Assembly (NCBI GenBank): GCA_946997535.1
Contig: CAMPVQ010000001.1
Span: 62,001 to 126,000, forward strand
Reading direction: 5' to 3'
Length of the DNA stretch: 64,000 nucleotides
Source of the DNA: an uncultured Candidatus Saccharibacteria bacterium
GTDB taxonomy: Bacteria; Patescibacteriota; Saccharimonadia; Saccharimonadales; Saccharimonadaceae
The notes under the pieces were generated by a model that worked only from the letters and a program-made list of their open reading frames with translations, had not been told where the DNA came from and did not search any database. Below, one piece after another: positions 45,972 through 54,079 of the stretch (position 1 is its first letter; each line of letters begins with the position of its first letter). The translations under genes and the position numbers were made by a program.

Positions 45972-46701
45972 TATTGTCCTCCCGTAAAACATGTTCCAAC
46001 ATTCGCCCTGCCTCTAAAACTAACATCATCACCCGCGCATAACTTTGGCGCGTAGGTCCTAGCACGCCAATGTAGCTATGGTCTGAATACGGCGAATTAA
46101 ATCGACTAATTATTAATGACGAGCCGCTGTCGCGACCAATTGGATTCTCTGACCCAATAAATACATTTAGTACGTCATTTGGGGCAGTCTCCCTGAGCCA
46201 TGGTTCTAAATTATCTAGTAGCGACGCCACCGAACGTACATGGTCGCCGTTTTCAAACTCTGGCTGTGAGAATAAATTACTGATACCAGACATGTACAAT
46301 TGCTCACCGATAGTAGCTAGACCCAAATTGTGCGTCGCTTCCACAAGAGAATCTACTGCCGCCCGAATTGCCAAATCGGCTCTATCGGGGGATGCCATAA
46401 CTCGCGCTCGAATTGCCTTAGCCTGACGCTGCTCTTTTGTATTGTTGCTACGCGCCATCGCACCAGTCTCAACAATACTATTAACATACAAGCGATACCC
46501 CTTATCGGTTGGTATACGCCCAGAAGAAGTATGGGTATGCTTGAGATACCCCATCTTTTCTAGCTGCGCCATCTCGCTACGCATGGTAGCTGGCGACACG
46601 TCAAACAACTTAGCTAGGAGCACACTGCCCACTGGAACAGCTAGCTCAGCGTACTGCTCCACCATAGCTTTCAAAATCCGCGCTTGGCGCTCAGTCATCA
46701 T
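45958..46701 (-). CDS. hrcA: Heat-inducible repressor HrcA, shortened
   Basis: 247 residues; usual HrcA is about 340. The winged helix at 1-75 is intact (RQARILKAMVEQYAELAVPVGSVLLAKLFDVSPATMRSEMAQLEKMGYLKHTHTSSGRIPTDKGYRLYV), as is the C-terminal GAF-like end (LYMSGISNLFSQPEF ... YIGVLGPTRQSYARVM). About 100 residues between SLVEATHNLG and GEQLYMSG are missing; in relatives these hold half of the GAF-like domain and the dimerising insert. TATCAT ends 6 nt before the first ATG, downstream of its own CIRCE, so autoregulated and probably leaderless. Confidence 0.93.
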   Translation of the reverse strand: MMTERQARILKAMVEQYAELAVPVGSVLLAKLFDVSPATMRSEMAQLEKMGYLKHTHTSSGRIPTDKGYRLYVNSIVETGAMARSNNTKEQRQAKAIRARVMASPDRADLAIRAAVDSLVEATHNLGLATIGEQLYMSGISNLFSQPEFENGDHVRSVASLLDNLEPWLRETAPNDVLNVFIGSENPIGRDSGSSLIISRFNSPYSDHSYIGVLGPTRQSYARVMMLVLEAGRMLEHVLREDNNEAR

Positions 46702-46707
46702 ACCTAT

Positions 46708-46736
46708 ATGATAATGCTTTGGCGCTCTAATGTCAA
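46708..46736 (-). promoter_or_regulatory. Promoter of hrcA-grpE
   Basis: TTGACA (46731-46736), 17 nt, TATCAT (46708-46713), then 6 nt to the ATG of hrcA. Confidence 0.8.
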
Positions 46737-46745
46737 GAGTGCCAA
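46719..46745. promoter_or_regulatory. CIRCE operator upstream of hrcA-grpE
   Basis: TTGGCACTC-N9-GAGCGCCAA read on the minus strand; one mismatch (T to C) in the second arm compared with the dnaK copy. The -35 box is in the spacer. Confidence 0.93.
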
Positions 46746-46746
46746 A

Positions 46747-47121
46747 TTAGTTGTGTGTTGGCTGCGAACTGCCATCATTGTCACTATCAGTAATACCCAG
46801 GTTCTCGTCGTCTAACTGTTCAGCATTAAAGTTACCTAGATTCTTTAACTCACGCTGATATTTATCAATTCGCGCATCAAAATCTTTCAGCGCTGCCGCA
46901 TCAAGCGCACCAGTTGAACCAAACGGATGGTCGTCCGCCTCCTTTTTTACTTGCGAACGCACCTTCTCATAGCCTGGGCGACTAAGGTCAAGCTGAATTG
47001 CGCCACTAACCTGATATATCCGAAGACTAATTGAGGTCATTATTATCGTAATAACAATGCATAGTAAGATAAAGCAGCTTAGACGATGCCGCGCCACCAA
47101 AGCTTGCGCCTTATTTAACAT
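46747..47121 (-). CDS. Small single-span membrane protein of unknown function
   Basis: 124 residues: basic start, one membrane span at about 14-34 (LSCFILLCIVITIIMTSISL), then an outside helical, acidic C-terminus ending in D/N/S-rich sequence. No family recognised. GAGG lies 5 nt before the ATG, which overlaps the upstream gene by 11 nt. Its stop is only 2 nt from the hrcA CIRCE. Confidence 0.7.
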   Translation of the reverse strand: MLNKAQALVARHRLSCFILLCIVITIIMTSISLRIYQVSGAIQLDLSRPGYEKVRSQVKKEADDHPFGSTGALDAAALKDFDARIDKYQRELKNLGNFNAEQLDDENLGITDSDNDGSSQPTHN

Positions 47122-47617
47122 CTAGCCTCTTTCGCACTGCATTAAACTCATCAACATAATCATGAAACAACTTATCTAGCGTATCTACGCTTTGCTTTAA
47201 CTTACTACGCTTATCACGCAGTTTAGTCAAGCTACTATAAAAGTCATCCGGATTAGACCGACAATCCATGCCAACTAGATTAGTTAAATCGCCATCGTAA
47301 TCACTATATAGCGACCGAAAATCTTTCAGCTCGTTACTGTAATCATCCGTAATGCTTGCTAGTTTGGTTGACGATAAACGGTTCACCGAAACACGGGCAT
47401 TCATTGCAAAAAACAAGTCATTCAGTTCGTTGTAGACACGCCCGCGGTTAATCCTCAACGCCGCATCGGTTTTTTCAATCTGCGACAACATCGACTGCGC
47501 TGAGGTGCAGCTCACTTTTACCACATCTTGGCTTGGCGCTGCCACAACTGGCAATGTTATCAAGGTTACAGCCAAGGCCGCAACAAACATACTTAATAAA
47601 ATTGCCGTTCGCTTCAT
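47111..47617 (-). CDS. Exported helical protein of unknown function
   Basis: 168 residues. Signal peptide or anchor at 1-26 (KR, hydrophobic core, VVAAPSQ with a plausible AxA-like cleavage), followed by charged, probably coiled-coil helices. Contains Cys in VSCTSAQ and MDCRSN that may form a disulfide. The start at 47617 is fixed by TATAAT ending 7 nt upstream; a longer frame to 47638 reads through the -10 box. Operon with the small membrane protein; both may form one surface complex (inference). Confidence 0.72.
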   Translation of the reverse strand: MKRTAILLSMFVAALAVTLITLPVVAAPSQDVVKVSCTSAQSMLSQIEKTDAALRINRGRVYNELNDLFFAMNARVSVNRLSSTKLASITDDYSNELKDFRSLYSDYDGDLTNLVGMDCRSNPDDFYSSLTKLRDKRSKLKQSVDTLDKLFHDYVDEFNAVRKRLDVK

Positions 47618-47624
47618 ATTTTCT

Positions 47625-47634
47625 ATTATATAAT
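47625..47634. promoter_or_regulatory. Symmetric -10 region between divergent genes
   Basis: ATTATATAAT again gives TATAAT on both strands: minus 47625-47630 (7 nt before the start at 47617), plus 47629-47634 (about 33 nt before the nuclease ATG). Confidence 0.6.
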
Positions 47635-47667
47635 ACATATAGAAAATTGTCAGTTTATATAAAAATC

Positions 47668-48369
47668 ATGGAACAACATTCAACCCAATATCACCAACGC
47701 CGGCGCATTTGGTATGTCGCCATTGCCATACTTATTGTGTACATAATTTTTGCGCTCATTTATAGCTACTGGCCCGATTTCAATAAATATGATCATGCTA
47801 AAAATTTTGACTTATCAGCACAAAATTTACTTGAGCATTTGCCCGTAAAACCTCTTGATAGTAGCAAAAAATATGATCGTAAAAAATTTGGCCATGGTTG
47901 GCAGCCGTGGGGAAAGTGCAATACAAGACAGCGAATTTTACAGCGCGACCTCACAGACAAGACGCTTGATGGCTGTCATGTCATAGCTGGAAAATTATAC
48001 GACCTCTATACCGGAAATTTTATGCTCATAAAAAATAAGGCTGAAATGCACAAAAATGTACAAATTGATCATGTTGTCGCCCTTGCTAATGCTTGGCAAA
48101 CTGGCGCTGCAGAACTATCGCCCGCACGCCGACAAGAACTTGCCAATGATGACTTGGAGTTATTGGCCGTCAGTAGCAAAAGCAACTTACAGAAGTCTAG
48201 TAGCGATGCTAACCAATGGCTACCCACCAACATCAAATTCCGCTGCGCCTATGTAGCACGCCAAATTGCCGTAAAAATCCGCTACCACCTATGGGTAACC
48301 GCCGCCGAAAAAGCCACTATGAAAAAAATAATCGGACACTGCCCTATGTTAGCAGTGCCCGAACACTAA
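47668..48369 (+). CDS. Membrane-anchored HNH-type nuclease (DUF1524/GmrSD C-terminal-like)
   Basis: 233 residues: basic N-terminus, membrane span at 14-34, linker, then a nuclease domain outside the cell. Key features: QIDHVVALANAWQTGA (Asp134-His135), LELLAVSSKSNLQKSSSDANQWLP and a final Cys-containing helix, the pattern of secreted HNH nucleases in Actinobacteria. Cysteines in GKC, DGC, RCAY and GHC are consistent with disulfides, fitting the DsbA-like protein at 50.4 kb. A longer frame from 47533 overlaps the neighbour and is rejected. Likely degrades external DNA or RNA; substrate not known. Confidence 0.83.
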   Translation: MEQHSTQYHQRRRIWYVAIAILIVYIIFALIYSYWPDFNKYDHAKNFDLSAQNLLEHLPVKPLDSSKKYDRKKFGHGWQPWGKCNTRQRILQRDLTDKTLDGCHVIAGKLYDLYTGNFMLIKNKAEMHKNVQIDHVVALANAWQTGAAELSPARRQELANDDLELLAVSSKSNLQKSSSDANQWLPTNIKFRCAYVARQIAVKIRYHLWVTAAEKATMKKIIGHCPMLAVPEH

Positions 48370-48379
48370 ACTCGGTTAT

Positions 48380-49642
48380 TTATGCCTTACCAAATAACTT
48401 AGAAACCTTCTTGACAAAGCCGAGGCTCTTAAGTGACAGTTTTTTATTGTACGAAATTGCTCCAATTTGGAACAGCTTAGCAGCCAATAGCATCACTACT
48501 ATAATCGACACTATCATGATAGTAAAGACAATGGCCACATCCTGCATCGTTAAATAGCCCATAGCATTACGTACTAATAGCGGAATTGGCGCCGTAAATG
48601 GAAAATACATTAAAATCTGCGCAACTAAATCAGCCTTAGCTGTAATATATATGTTAAGCGCATAGATTGGTATAAACACCAGCATCATTACAATTCCAGT
48701 ATATTGGCTGGCTTCCTTCGCGGTCGGTGACACCGCTCCCATACCAACCAGTGTTCCACAAATTAGCATTAAACTGAGCACAAAAATACCAAACCCTACG
48801 CCAAGCCTTACCGGATCAAGCGGAATCTGTGAAATAAATGGTATAATTCCACCAGCAAATTCAGGCTTAAAAATACGCAGTCCAGCAAACACTAACACCA
48901 ATATGCCTACCATCTCAAAAATCTGCACAAATATCAATGAAATGTAGGCCATAATTTTAGCTGAGATGAAAGTCCGGCTATTAATCGTAGTTAGAATAAT
49001 CTCGGTAACACGATTCTCCTTTTCTTCGGTGGTCGAATTAACCATCATGCTACCGTAAACCGACAAAATCAGATAGAACACAATAATCAACGCCCCTGGA
49101 GCAATCATCTCAGCAATCGGGTTGATTGGCTTGCCATCACGATAATTCTGCGTATTGTATCTCACGGTTGACTTTGTCATACTTGTCAAATCATCTGACA
49201 TACGACGCTTCGCACTCTTTGAAAGAATACCCTTCGAAATATCTTCATAGCGGCCGCCTTCCATCATTCCAATATAGTTTTGGTCAATTGTAACCGGCAT
49301 ATTACTGAGGTTCTTAGGATAGTGAATTACAGCATCAAGCTTCTTGCTCATTAAATCGCGCTCGCTACCAGCCAAATCGCGCGTCAAATGCGCGCCCGTA
49401 CCGGCAATATCGTCTTTATTGATTAAACCGCTATCATCAATTATCGCAATCTTGTACGATCCGTTTCTAGCAGCTTCGATATTATCGTGCTGTGTCTTCT
49501 GAGAAAACACTGAAATGCCCGCAATTATAAATATAATAGCTGGCACAATTAGGATGCTAAGCCAAAACATCTTTTTCTTCATGGTGCGTATCATCTCAAA
49601 ACGATACACTGTACCAAAATTGTGGCCAAATAACCTACTCAT
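48380..49642 (-). CDS. ABC-2 type transporter permease (NatB/YhaP-like)
   Basis: 420 residues: first membrane span at about 26-46, a large external loop to about 170, then five more spans (VSYGSMM region, FISAKIMAYISLIFVQIFEMVGILVLV, LGVGFGIFVLSLMLICGTLVGMGA, YTGIVMMLVFIPIYALNIYI, VAIVFTIMIVSIIVVMLLAAKLF). The architecture matches Na+ or drug exporters with an ABC-2 permease. The start at 49642 has GAAGGAG 9 nt upstream and overlaps the ATPase stop by 8 nt; the longer frame to 49729 lies inside the ATPase gene. Substrate unknown. Confidence 0.9.
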   Translation of the reverse strand: MSRLFGHNFGTVYRFEMIRTMKKKMFWLSILIVPAIIFIIAGISVFSQKTQHDNIEAARNGSYKIAIIDDSGLINKDDIAGTGAHLTRDLAGSERDLMSKKLDAVIHYPKNLSNMPVTIDQNYIGMMEGGRYEDISKGILSKSAKRRMSDDLTSMTKSTVRYNTQNYRDGKPINPIAEMIAPGALIIVFYLILSVYGSMMVNSTTEEKENRVTEIILTTINSRTFISAKIMAYISLIFVQIFEMVGILVLVFAGLRIFKPEFAGGIIPFISQIPLDPVRLGVGFGIFVLSLMLICGTLVGMGAVSPTAKEASQYTGIVMMLVFIPIYALNIYITAKADLVAQILMYFPFTAPIPLLVRNAMGYLTMQDVAIVFTIMIVSIIVVMLLAAKLFQIGAISYNKKLSLKSLGFVKKVSKLFGKA

Positions 49643-50390
49643 TGTCTTTGTCTCCTTCGTAAACTTTAATAAATACATCGCGAAGCGACTTTTCGCCATA
49701 TTTATGCTCAACTTCCTCTGGTGTACCATAGGCCTCGGCCACGCCGTTCTTTAATAAAAGTACACGGTCGCAAAGATGTTCCACATCTTCCATCTGGTGG
49801 CTAATCATTACAATGGTGGCACCGCGTTCCCTGCTCTCCATAATAAGTTGCATTAGCAGCTTGCAGTTCACTGGGTCAAAACCTTTAGTCGGCTCATCTA
49901 GCACTAATAGCTCTGGGTCGTTCATTAAAGCAACGCCGAGCTGAATTTTTTGTTGCTGGCCACCACTCAATTTATCAAGACGAGTATTGGCATATTCGGT
50001 CATCTTGACGCGCTCTAGATATTGCTTGATGTACTGATTGGCCTCCTGGCGCGACATACCTTTTAGTTGACCAAGAAATCGCATAGCATCAGCTACCGTC
50101 TCTTTACGATACAGCCCCCGCTCTTCCGGCAAATAGCCCAATTTAACACCACTATCAACCCTATATGGAGCACCATCTACCAACAATTCTCCCGAAGTTG
50201 GTTTATAAACGCCAAACAGTGCGCGCAGCGTTGTGGTCTTACCGCTACCGTTACTACCAAGTAGCCCAAACACTTCACCACGCTTAACCTCAAACGACAA
50301 ATCTTTAATAACATGTTTGTCGCCAAAATCCATTTTAAAATGCTTAACAGTGATAACATCACCTTTGTCAGCAGCTCGAGATTCTACCAT
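49635..50390 (-). CDS. ABC transporter ATP-binding protein
   Basis: 251 residues: Walker A GLLGSNGSGKTTT, Q-loop region YLPEERGLY, signature LSGGQQQK, Walker B LLVLDEPTKGFD, H-loop ISHQ. Similar to NatA/YhaQ ATPases paired with ABC-2 permeases. AAAGGA precedes the ATG. A TATAAT at 50434-50439, right after the upstream stop, gives a leader of about 37 nt. Confidence 0.95.
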   Translation of the reverse strand: MVESRAADKGDVITVKHFKMDFGDKHVIKDLSFEVKRGEVFGLLGSNGSGKTTTLRALFGVYKPTSGELLVDGAPYRVDSGVKLGYLPEERGLYRKETVADAMRFLGQLKGMSRQEANQYIKQYLERVKMTEYANTRLDKLSGGQQQKIQLGVALMNDPELLVLDEPTKGFDPVNCKLLMQLIMESRERGATIVMISHQMEDVEHLCDRVLLLKNGVAEAYGTPEEVEHKYGEKSLRDVFIKVYEGDKDNE

Positions 50391-50439
50391 TTTATCCTTT
50401 CTTCATCTAGTTGACTGGCAACTATTACACTTAATTATA

Positions 50440-51267
50440 CTACTTTTTTAGACTAAGCAATGCCTTGTCTAAAGCGCTCTTCAACGTCTCATACTTTACG
50501 GCACCATCTAGCTTCTTGCCATTAATGTATATTGATGGCGTGCCGTTTACCCCCATGCGACGACCGAGTGCGCAGTCTCGCTCAATCTTTGCTTTTACAC
50601 CATTTGTCTGCGCATTAACAAACTCAGCATTAAATTTGTCAGCATCCAAGCCCGATTGCTTTGCATAATCTGTCAAAGTCTTATTTCGTGTTGCTGAATC
50701 AACCGCATAGCTTACCCACATATCATTCTGAAACAGCAAATCATGCATCTTCCAAAATGCTTGATTGCCACCCAATTTTGCTGCCGTCTCGCCCGCGATT
50801 AGCACCGTATCGGAGTTTGGATATGACAAGCTGAAGTTACGATAAATAAACCGCACACGGTCACCATATTCTTGATGAATCTTATCAACATAGCTATGTA
50901 CCGCCTGACAATGAACACAAGCAAAGTCCTCGTATTCAATTACTGTCACCTTGCTGTCCAATTTACCCTTGATGTGATCTGGGATGACCTTATTAACCTC
51001 ATCTTGCGCCATCTCTTTACCGGTCAAATCTTTAAAAGCTGCCTTCACTTTATCTACTGTGATGGGATGCTGCGGGTCTAGCTTATCCGCCAATGCCTTC
51101 ATATCAACACGCCGCGTAGCATTAGAGGTATCTTTAACGTCAAACTGACCTTCACCTGGCTTCGGCTGCGAACTCTTATACCAAAACAGGCCAACAAATA
51201 CTAATACTACTACCACAATCAGCACAAACGCTAGGCGCATACTACCCAATTCATTATCTCTTCTCAC
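50440..51267 (-). CDS. DsbA-like thioredoxin-fold protein, membrane anchored
   Basis: 275 residues: one N-terminal membrane span (about 12-30), linker, a helical region (about 60-105), then a thioredoxin fold with CVHC in YEDFACVHCQAVH, and the cis-Pro loop GVNGTPSIYINGKKLDG. Disulfide oxidoreductase of the Thioredoxin_4/DsbA group; acts outside the membrane on secreted proteins, probably with a VKOR or DsbB partner not seen here. The start is the GTG at 51267 with GGAGG 5 nt upstream. Promoter TGC-TATACT at 51294-51299. Confidence 0.9.
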   Translation of the reverse strand: MRRDNELGSMRLAFVLIVVVVLVFVGLFWYKSSQPKPGEGQFDVKDTSNATRRVDMKALADKLDPQHPITVDKVKAAFKDLTGKEMAQDEVNKVIPDHIKGKLDSKVTVIEYEDFACVHCQAVHSYVDKIHQEYGDRVRFIYRNFSLSYPNSDTVLIAGETAAKLGGNQAFWKMHDLLFQNDMWVSYAVDSATRNKTLTDYAKQSGLDADKFNAEFVNAQTNGVKAKIERDCALGRRMGVNGTPSIYINGKKLDGAVKYETLKSALDKALLSLKK

Positions 51268-51293
51268 AATATCCTCCAAATAACATTATTACT

Positions 51294-51315
51294 AGTATAG
51301 CATAAATGCTATAAT
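51294..51315. promoter_or_regulatory. Divergent promoters of the DsbA-like and CBS-domain genes
   Basis: Minus: TGC-TATACT (hexamer 51294-51299). Plus: TGC-TATAAT (hexamer 51310-51315) ending 6 nt before the ATG at 51322. The two extended -10 boxes lie back to back within 22 nt. Confidence 0.65.
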
Positions 51316-51321
51316 AATATC

Positions 51322-52206
51322 ATGCCTATTATCTTCATAATCTTGATTACCATATTATCGACTGCGTTATCAAGTGTTAACTTTGCCCCTAGTTTAAGTG
51401 ATTTTGAAATCAAACGGCTCGGCAAAACCAATAAGAAGTATCAAGACGTCGCCCGTTTCATTCATGTCTACCCGACGTTCTATCTATTCTTAAAGTTTAT
51501 TCATATCTGTTTAATTATTATCCTAACCAGTATTGCCGCCCGTAGCTACGGTATCATCACTGGTTCAATTTTGGCGGGTGCACTAATCACTCTGTCCGAA
51601 CTACTTGGCAATAAAATTTCACCTGTCACTACTGTGCTATTAGCTGACCAATCTAAATTCGTCAATCACTACTTCAGTTGGACTGAATTCTTGCGCCCAC
51701 TAACCGTCGAACCGCCAAAGCCGCGTGTTGCCTCAACCGACGAGCTTAGTCATCTCATTGAAGATAGCAAACTAAATATTGATCTCAAGCAAGAACTAAC
51801 CCAAACACTACTAAATAGCCAACAAACCGCCCAAGACTGCATGCATCCTTGGGCAGAAGTAGTAAAACTAAAGCAGCGCGACCGCTTGACGCCAAAAGCA
51901 CTAGACGACCTCTTTAAGAGCAAACAGGGCGTCTTCCCCGTACTAAAAAACGATGAGGTTGCTGGATTAATCTACCTTAGTGACGTCTCGATTGTAGCGC
52001 AAAGCGAAAAGTCCATTTCAGACTATCTGCGAAACGACGTACTCTATGTTACAGTCGACGAACCGCTTAAATCAGTGGTCAACAAGATGGCTGCCAGTGA
52101 ACTAACTATTGCCATCGTAAAGCATGATGAAGCGATTGTTGGCCTAGTAACACTAGACAGTATTGTCAACCCCATCTGCGCCAATCTAAAATGTGGTAAA
52201 ATATAA
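51322..52206 (+). CDS. CNNM/CorC-like membrane protein with CBS pair, reduced
   Basis: 294 residues: three hydrophobic stretches (about 1-20, 50-73, 76-100) resembling a shrunken DUF21/CNNM transmembrane domain, including LAGALITLSELLGNKISP. A basic linker follows, then two CBS motifs (about 173-225 and 232-285; GVFPVLKNDEVAGLIYLSD and LTIAIVKHDEAIVGLVTLDSIV). The C-terminal CorC/HlyC domain is absent. Family members act in Mg2+ or Co2+ transport. Leaderless-type start. The aspS promoter lies at its 3' end. Confidence 0.82.
   Translation: MPIIFIILITILSTALSSVNFAPSLSDFEIKRLGKTNKKYQDVARFIHVYPTFYLFLKFIHICLIIILTSIAARSYGIITGSILAGALITLSELLGNKISPVTTVLLADQSKFVNHYFSWTEFLRPLTVEPPKPRVASTDELSHLIEDSKLNIDLKQELTQTLLNSQQTAQDCMHPWAEVVKLKQRDRLTPKALDDLFKSKQGVFPVLKNDEVAGLIYLSDVSIVAQSEKSISDYLRNDVLYVTVDEPLKSVVNKMAASELTIAIVKHDEAIVGLVTLDSIVNPICANLKCGKI
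52197..52202 (+). promoter_or_regulatory. Extended -10 promoter of aspS
   Basis: TGG-TAAAAT (hexamer 52197-52202) overlapping the stop of the preceding gene. The leader is about 25 nt with AAGGAAAGGA before the ATG. Confidence 0.65.
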
Positions 52207-52233
52207 CCTAGTTACAAGGAAAGGATTATTTTA

Positions 52234-54042
52234 ATGCAAAGAACACTAGCAATTGAGAGTGTTAAACATGTCGGCGAGACCATCAAAGTCGCCGGCTGGG
52301 TCAACACAAGACGCGACCATGGTGGCGTTATCTTCGTTGACCTTCGCGACCATACTGGTCTAGTACAGCTGGTCTTCAACTCAGACGACCCAGCTATGTT
52401 TAAAGATGCCGAGAGCCTCCGTGACGAATTTTGTATCAGCGCGGAAGGTCTAGTGCGTAATCGTGGCGCAGGGCTCGAAAACCCGCATATTCCAACTGGC
52501 ACAGTGGAGGTTGTGGCTCAAAAATTAGAAATTTTAAACCGTTCTGAGCCTTTACCAGTAGCCACTAAGGATGAAGGTCAACAATCAAGCGAGGAAATGC
52601 GGCTTAAATATCGCTTCCTCGACCTCCGTCGTCCAAGTATGCAAAAAATGATTAGTGAACGCGACCGTTTCTATCGTGTAATTCGACACTACATGGAAGA
52701 CCACGACTTTACTGAGGTAGCTACACCAATTCTCGCTAACTCTAGTCCAGAAGGCGCACGCGACTTCTTGATTCCATCGCGTCTTCGCCCTGGTCAGTTC
52801 TACGCCTTACCGCAGGCTCCACAACAGTTTAAGCAGCTGTTAATGGTTGGTGGTGTGCCAAAGTACTACCAAATTGCCGCCTGCTTCCGCGATGAAGACC
52901 CACGCGCCGACCGCCTCTATGGTGAATTTTACCAGTTAGACCTTGAGATGAGCTTTGTTGACAAAGGTGAAACAGTTCGTCAGACTATCGAACCGTTAAT
53001 TCTCAATCTTGCGCAAGACTTTGGTAGCAAAAAGCTAGTCAACACCTATCGCTCTGCCGACTTTACTTACACTAAACCAACCGACGTGCCGCGCATCCCG
53101 TACACCGTTGCAATGGAAACATACGGCACCGATAAACCTGACTTGCGTTACGGTATGCCGCTAGTTGAACTAACTGATGCACTAAAAAATACTAGCTTTG
53201 GTGTCTTTGCTAAGGCGGAATGTGTCAAGGCAATTTGTGTTAAAGGTGGCGCCGCAATGCCACGCAGCCAAATCGACCTCTTCACTGAGATGGCACGCAA
53301 AAATGGCGCTGGTGGTCTAGCCTACTTGACCTACAAAAATAACGAGATTAAGAGTCCAATTGCTAAATTCCTCGCACCAGCTGAGCTTGATGAGATTACC
53401 AAGCGTACTGAAGCTACCGATGGTGACATTGTCTTCTTTGGCGCCGACAAACGCGACTTGGTCAATAAGGTGCTTGGCAAACTCCGCATTGCATTCGCTG
53501 ACTACCAAGGTCTAAAACACGACGATGAAGTTGCCCTCTGCTGGATTACCGACTTCCCATTCTATGAATACGACGAGGCTAATAAGCGAGTTGACTTCGG
53601 CCACAACCCATTCTCGATGCCACGTGGCGGCTTAAAGGCGCTTACTGACGCCAAGACCGACGCGGATAAGCTCGCAATTGTCGCCGACCAATATGATATG
53701 GTAATGAATGGCTATGAAATTTGCTCGGGCGCAGTCCGCAATCACAACCCTGAGATTATGTATCAGGTATTTGGTCTGCTTGGCTACAACAAGGAATACG
53801 TCGATCAAAAATTCGGCGCAATGCTCAACGCCTTCCGCTTTGGCGCACCGCCGCATGCAGGTTGTGCCTTCGGCATCGACCGCATCTTCATGGTCATGGA
53901 AAACACCGACAATATCCGTGATATCGTCGCCTTCCCGAAGAATGGTTCTGGCATCGACCTCATGATGAGTTCACCGAATACCGTATTCAACTCTCAGCTC
54001 AAAGAACTTCACGTTGGTATTGTCGAAACCAACACCGACTAA
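52234..54042 (+). CDS. aspS: Aspartyl-tRNA synthetase, probably non-discriminating
   Basis: 602-residue bacterial-type class II enzyme: OB-fold anticodon domain, motif 1, motif 2 region CFRDEDPRADRLYGEFYQLDLEMSF, the bacterial GAD insertion (about 290-420) and motif 3 GCAFGIDRIFM. His29 in NTRRDHGGVIFVDLRD is the residue found in non-discriminating AspRS, which charges tRNA-Asn as well as tRNA-Asp and needs GatCAB. The motif 2 loop reads ADRLYGEF where most bacteria have ADRQPEF. Ends in a strong terminator. Confidence 0.95.
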   Translation: MQRTLAIESVKHVGETIKVAGWVNTRRDHGGVIFVDLRDHTGLVQLVFNSDDPAMFKDAESLRDEFCISAEGLVRNRGAGLENPHIPTGTVEVVAQKLEILNRSEPLPVATKDEGQQSSEEMRLKYRFLDLRRPSMQKMISERDRFYRVIRHYMEDHDFTEVATPILANSSPEGARDFLIPSRLRPGQFYALPQAPQQFKQLLMVGGVPKYYQIAACFRDEDPRADRLYGEFYQLDLEMSFVDKGETVRQTIEPLILNLAQDFGSKKLVNTYRSADFTYTKPTDVPRIPYTVAMETYGTDKPDLRYGMPLVELTDALKNTSFGVFAKAECVKAICVKGGAAMPRSQIDLFTEMARKNGAGGLAYLTYKNNEIKSPIAKFLAPAELDEITKRTEATDGDIVFFGADKRDLVNKVLGKLRIAFADYQGLKHDDEVALCWITDFPFYEYDEANKRVDFGHNPFSMPRGGLKALTDAKTDADKLAIVADQYDMVMNGYEICSGAVRNHNPEIMYQVFGLLGYNKEYVDQKFGAMLNAFRFGAPPHAGCAFGIDRIFMVMENTDNIRDIVAFPKNGSGIDLMMSSPNTVFNSQLKELHVGIVETNTD

Positions 54043-54048
54043 ACCAAA

Positions 54049-54070
54049 ATCACCCCTGCAAAGGGGTGAT
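54049..54070. terminator. Bidirectional terminator between aspS and the methyltransferase
   Basis: ATCACCCCT-GCAA-AGGGGTGAT followed by TTTTAAT on the plus strand and preceded by AAAA. Confidence 0.88.
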
Positions 54071-54079
54071 TTTTAATCT

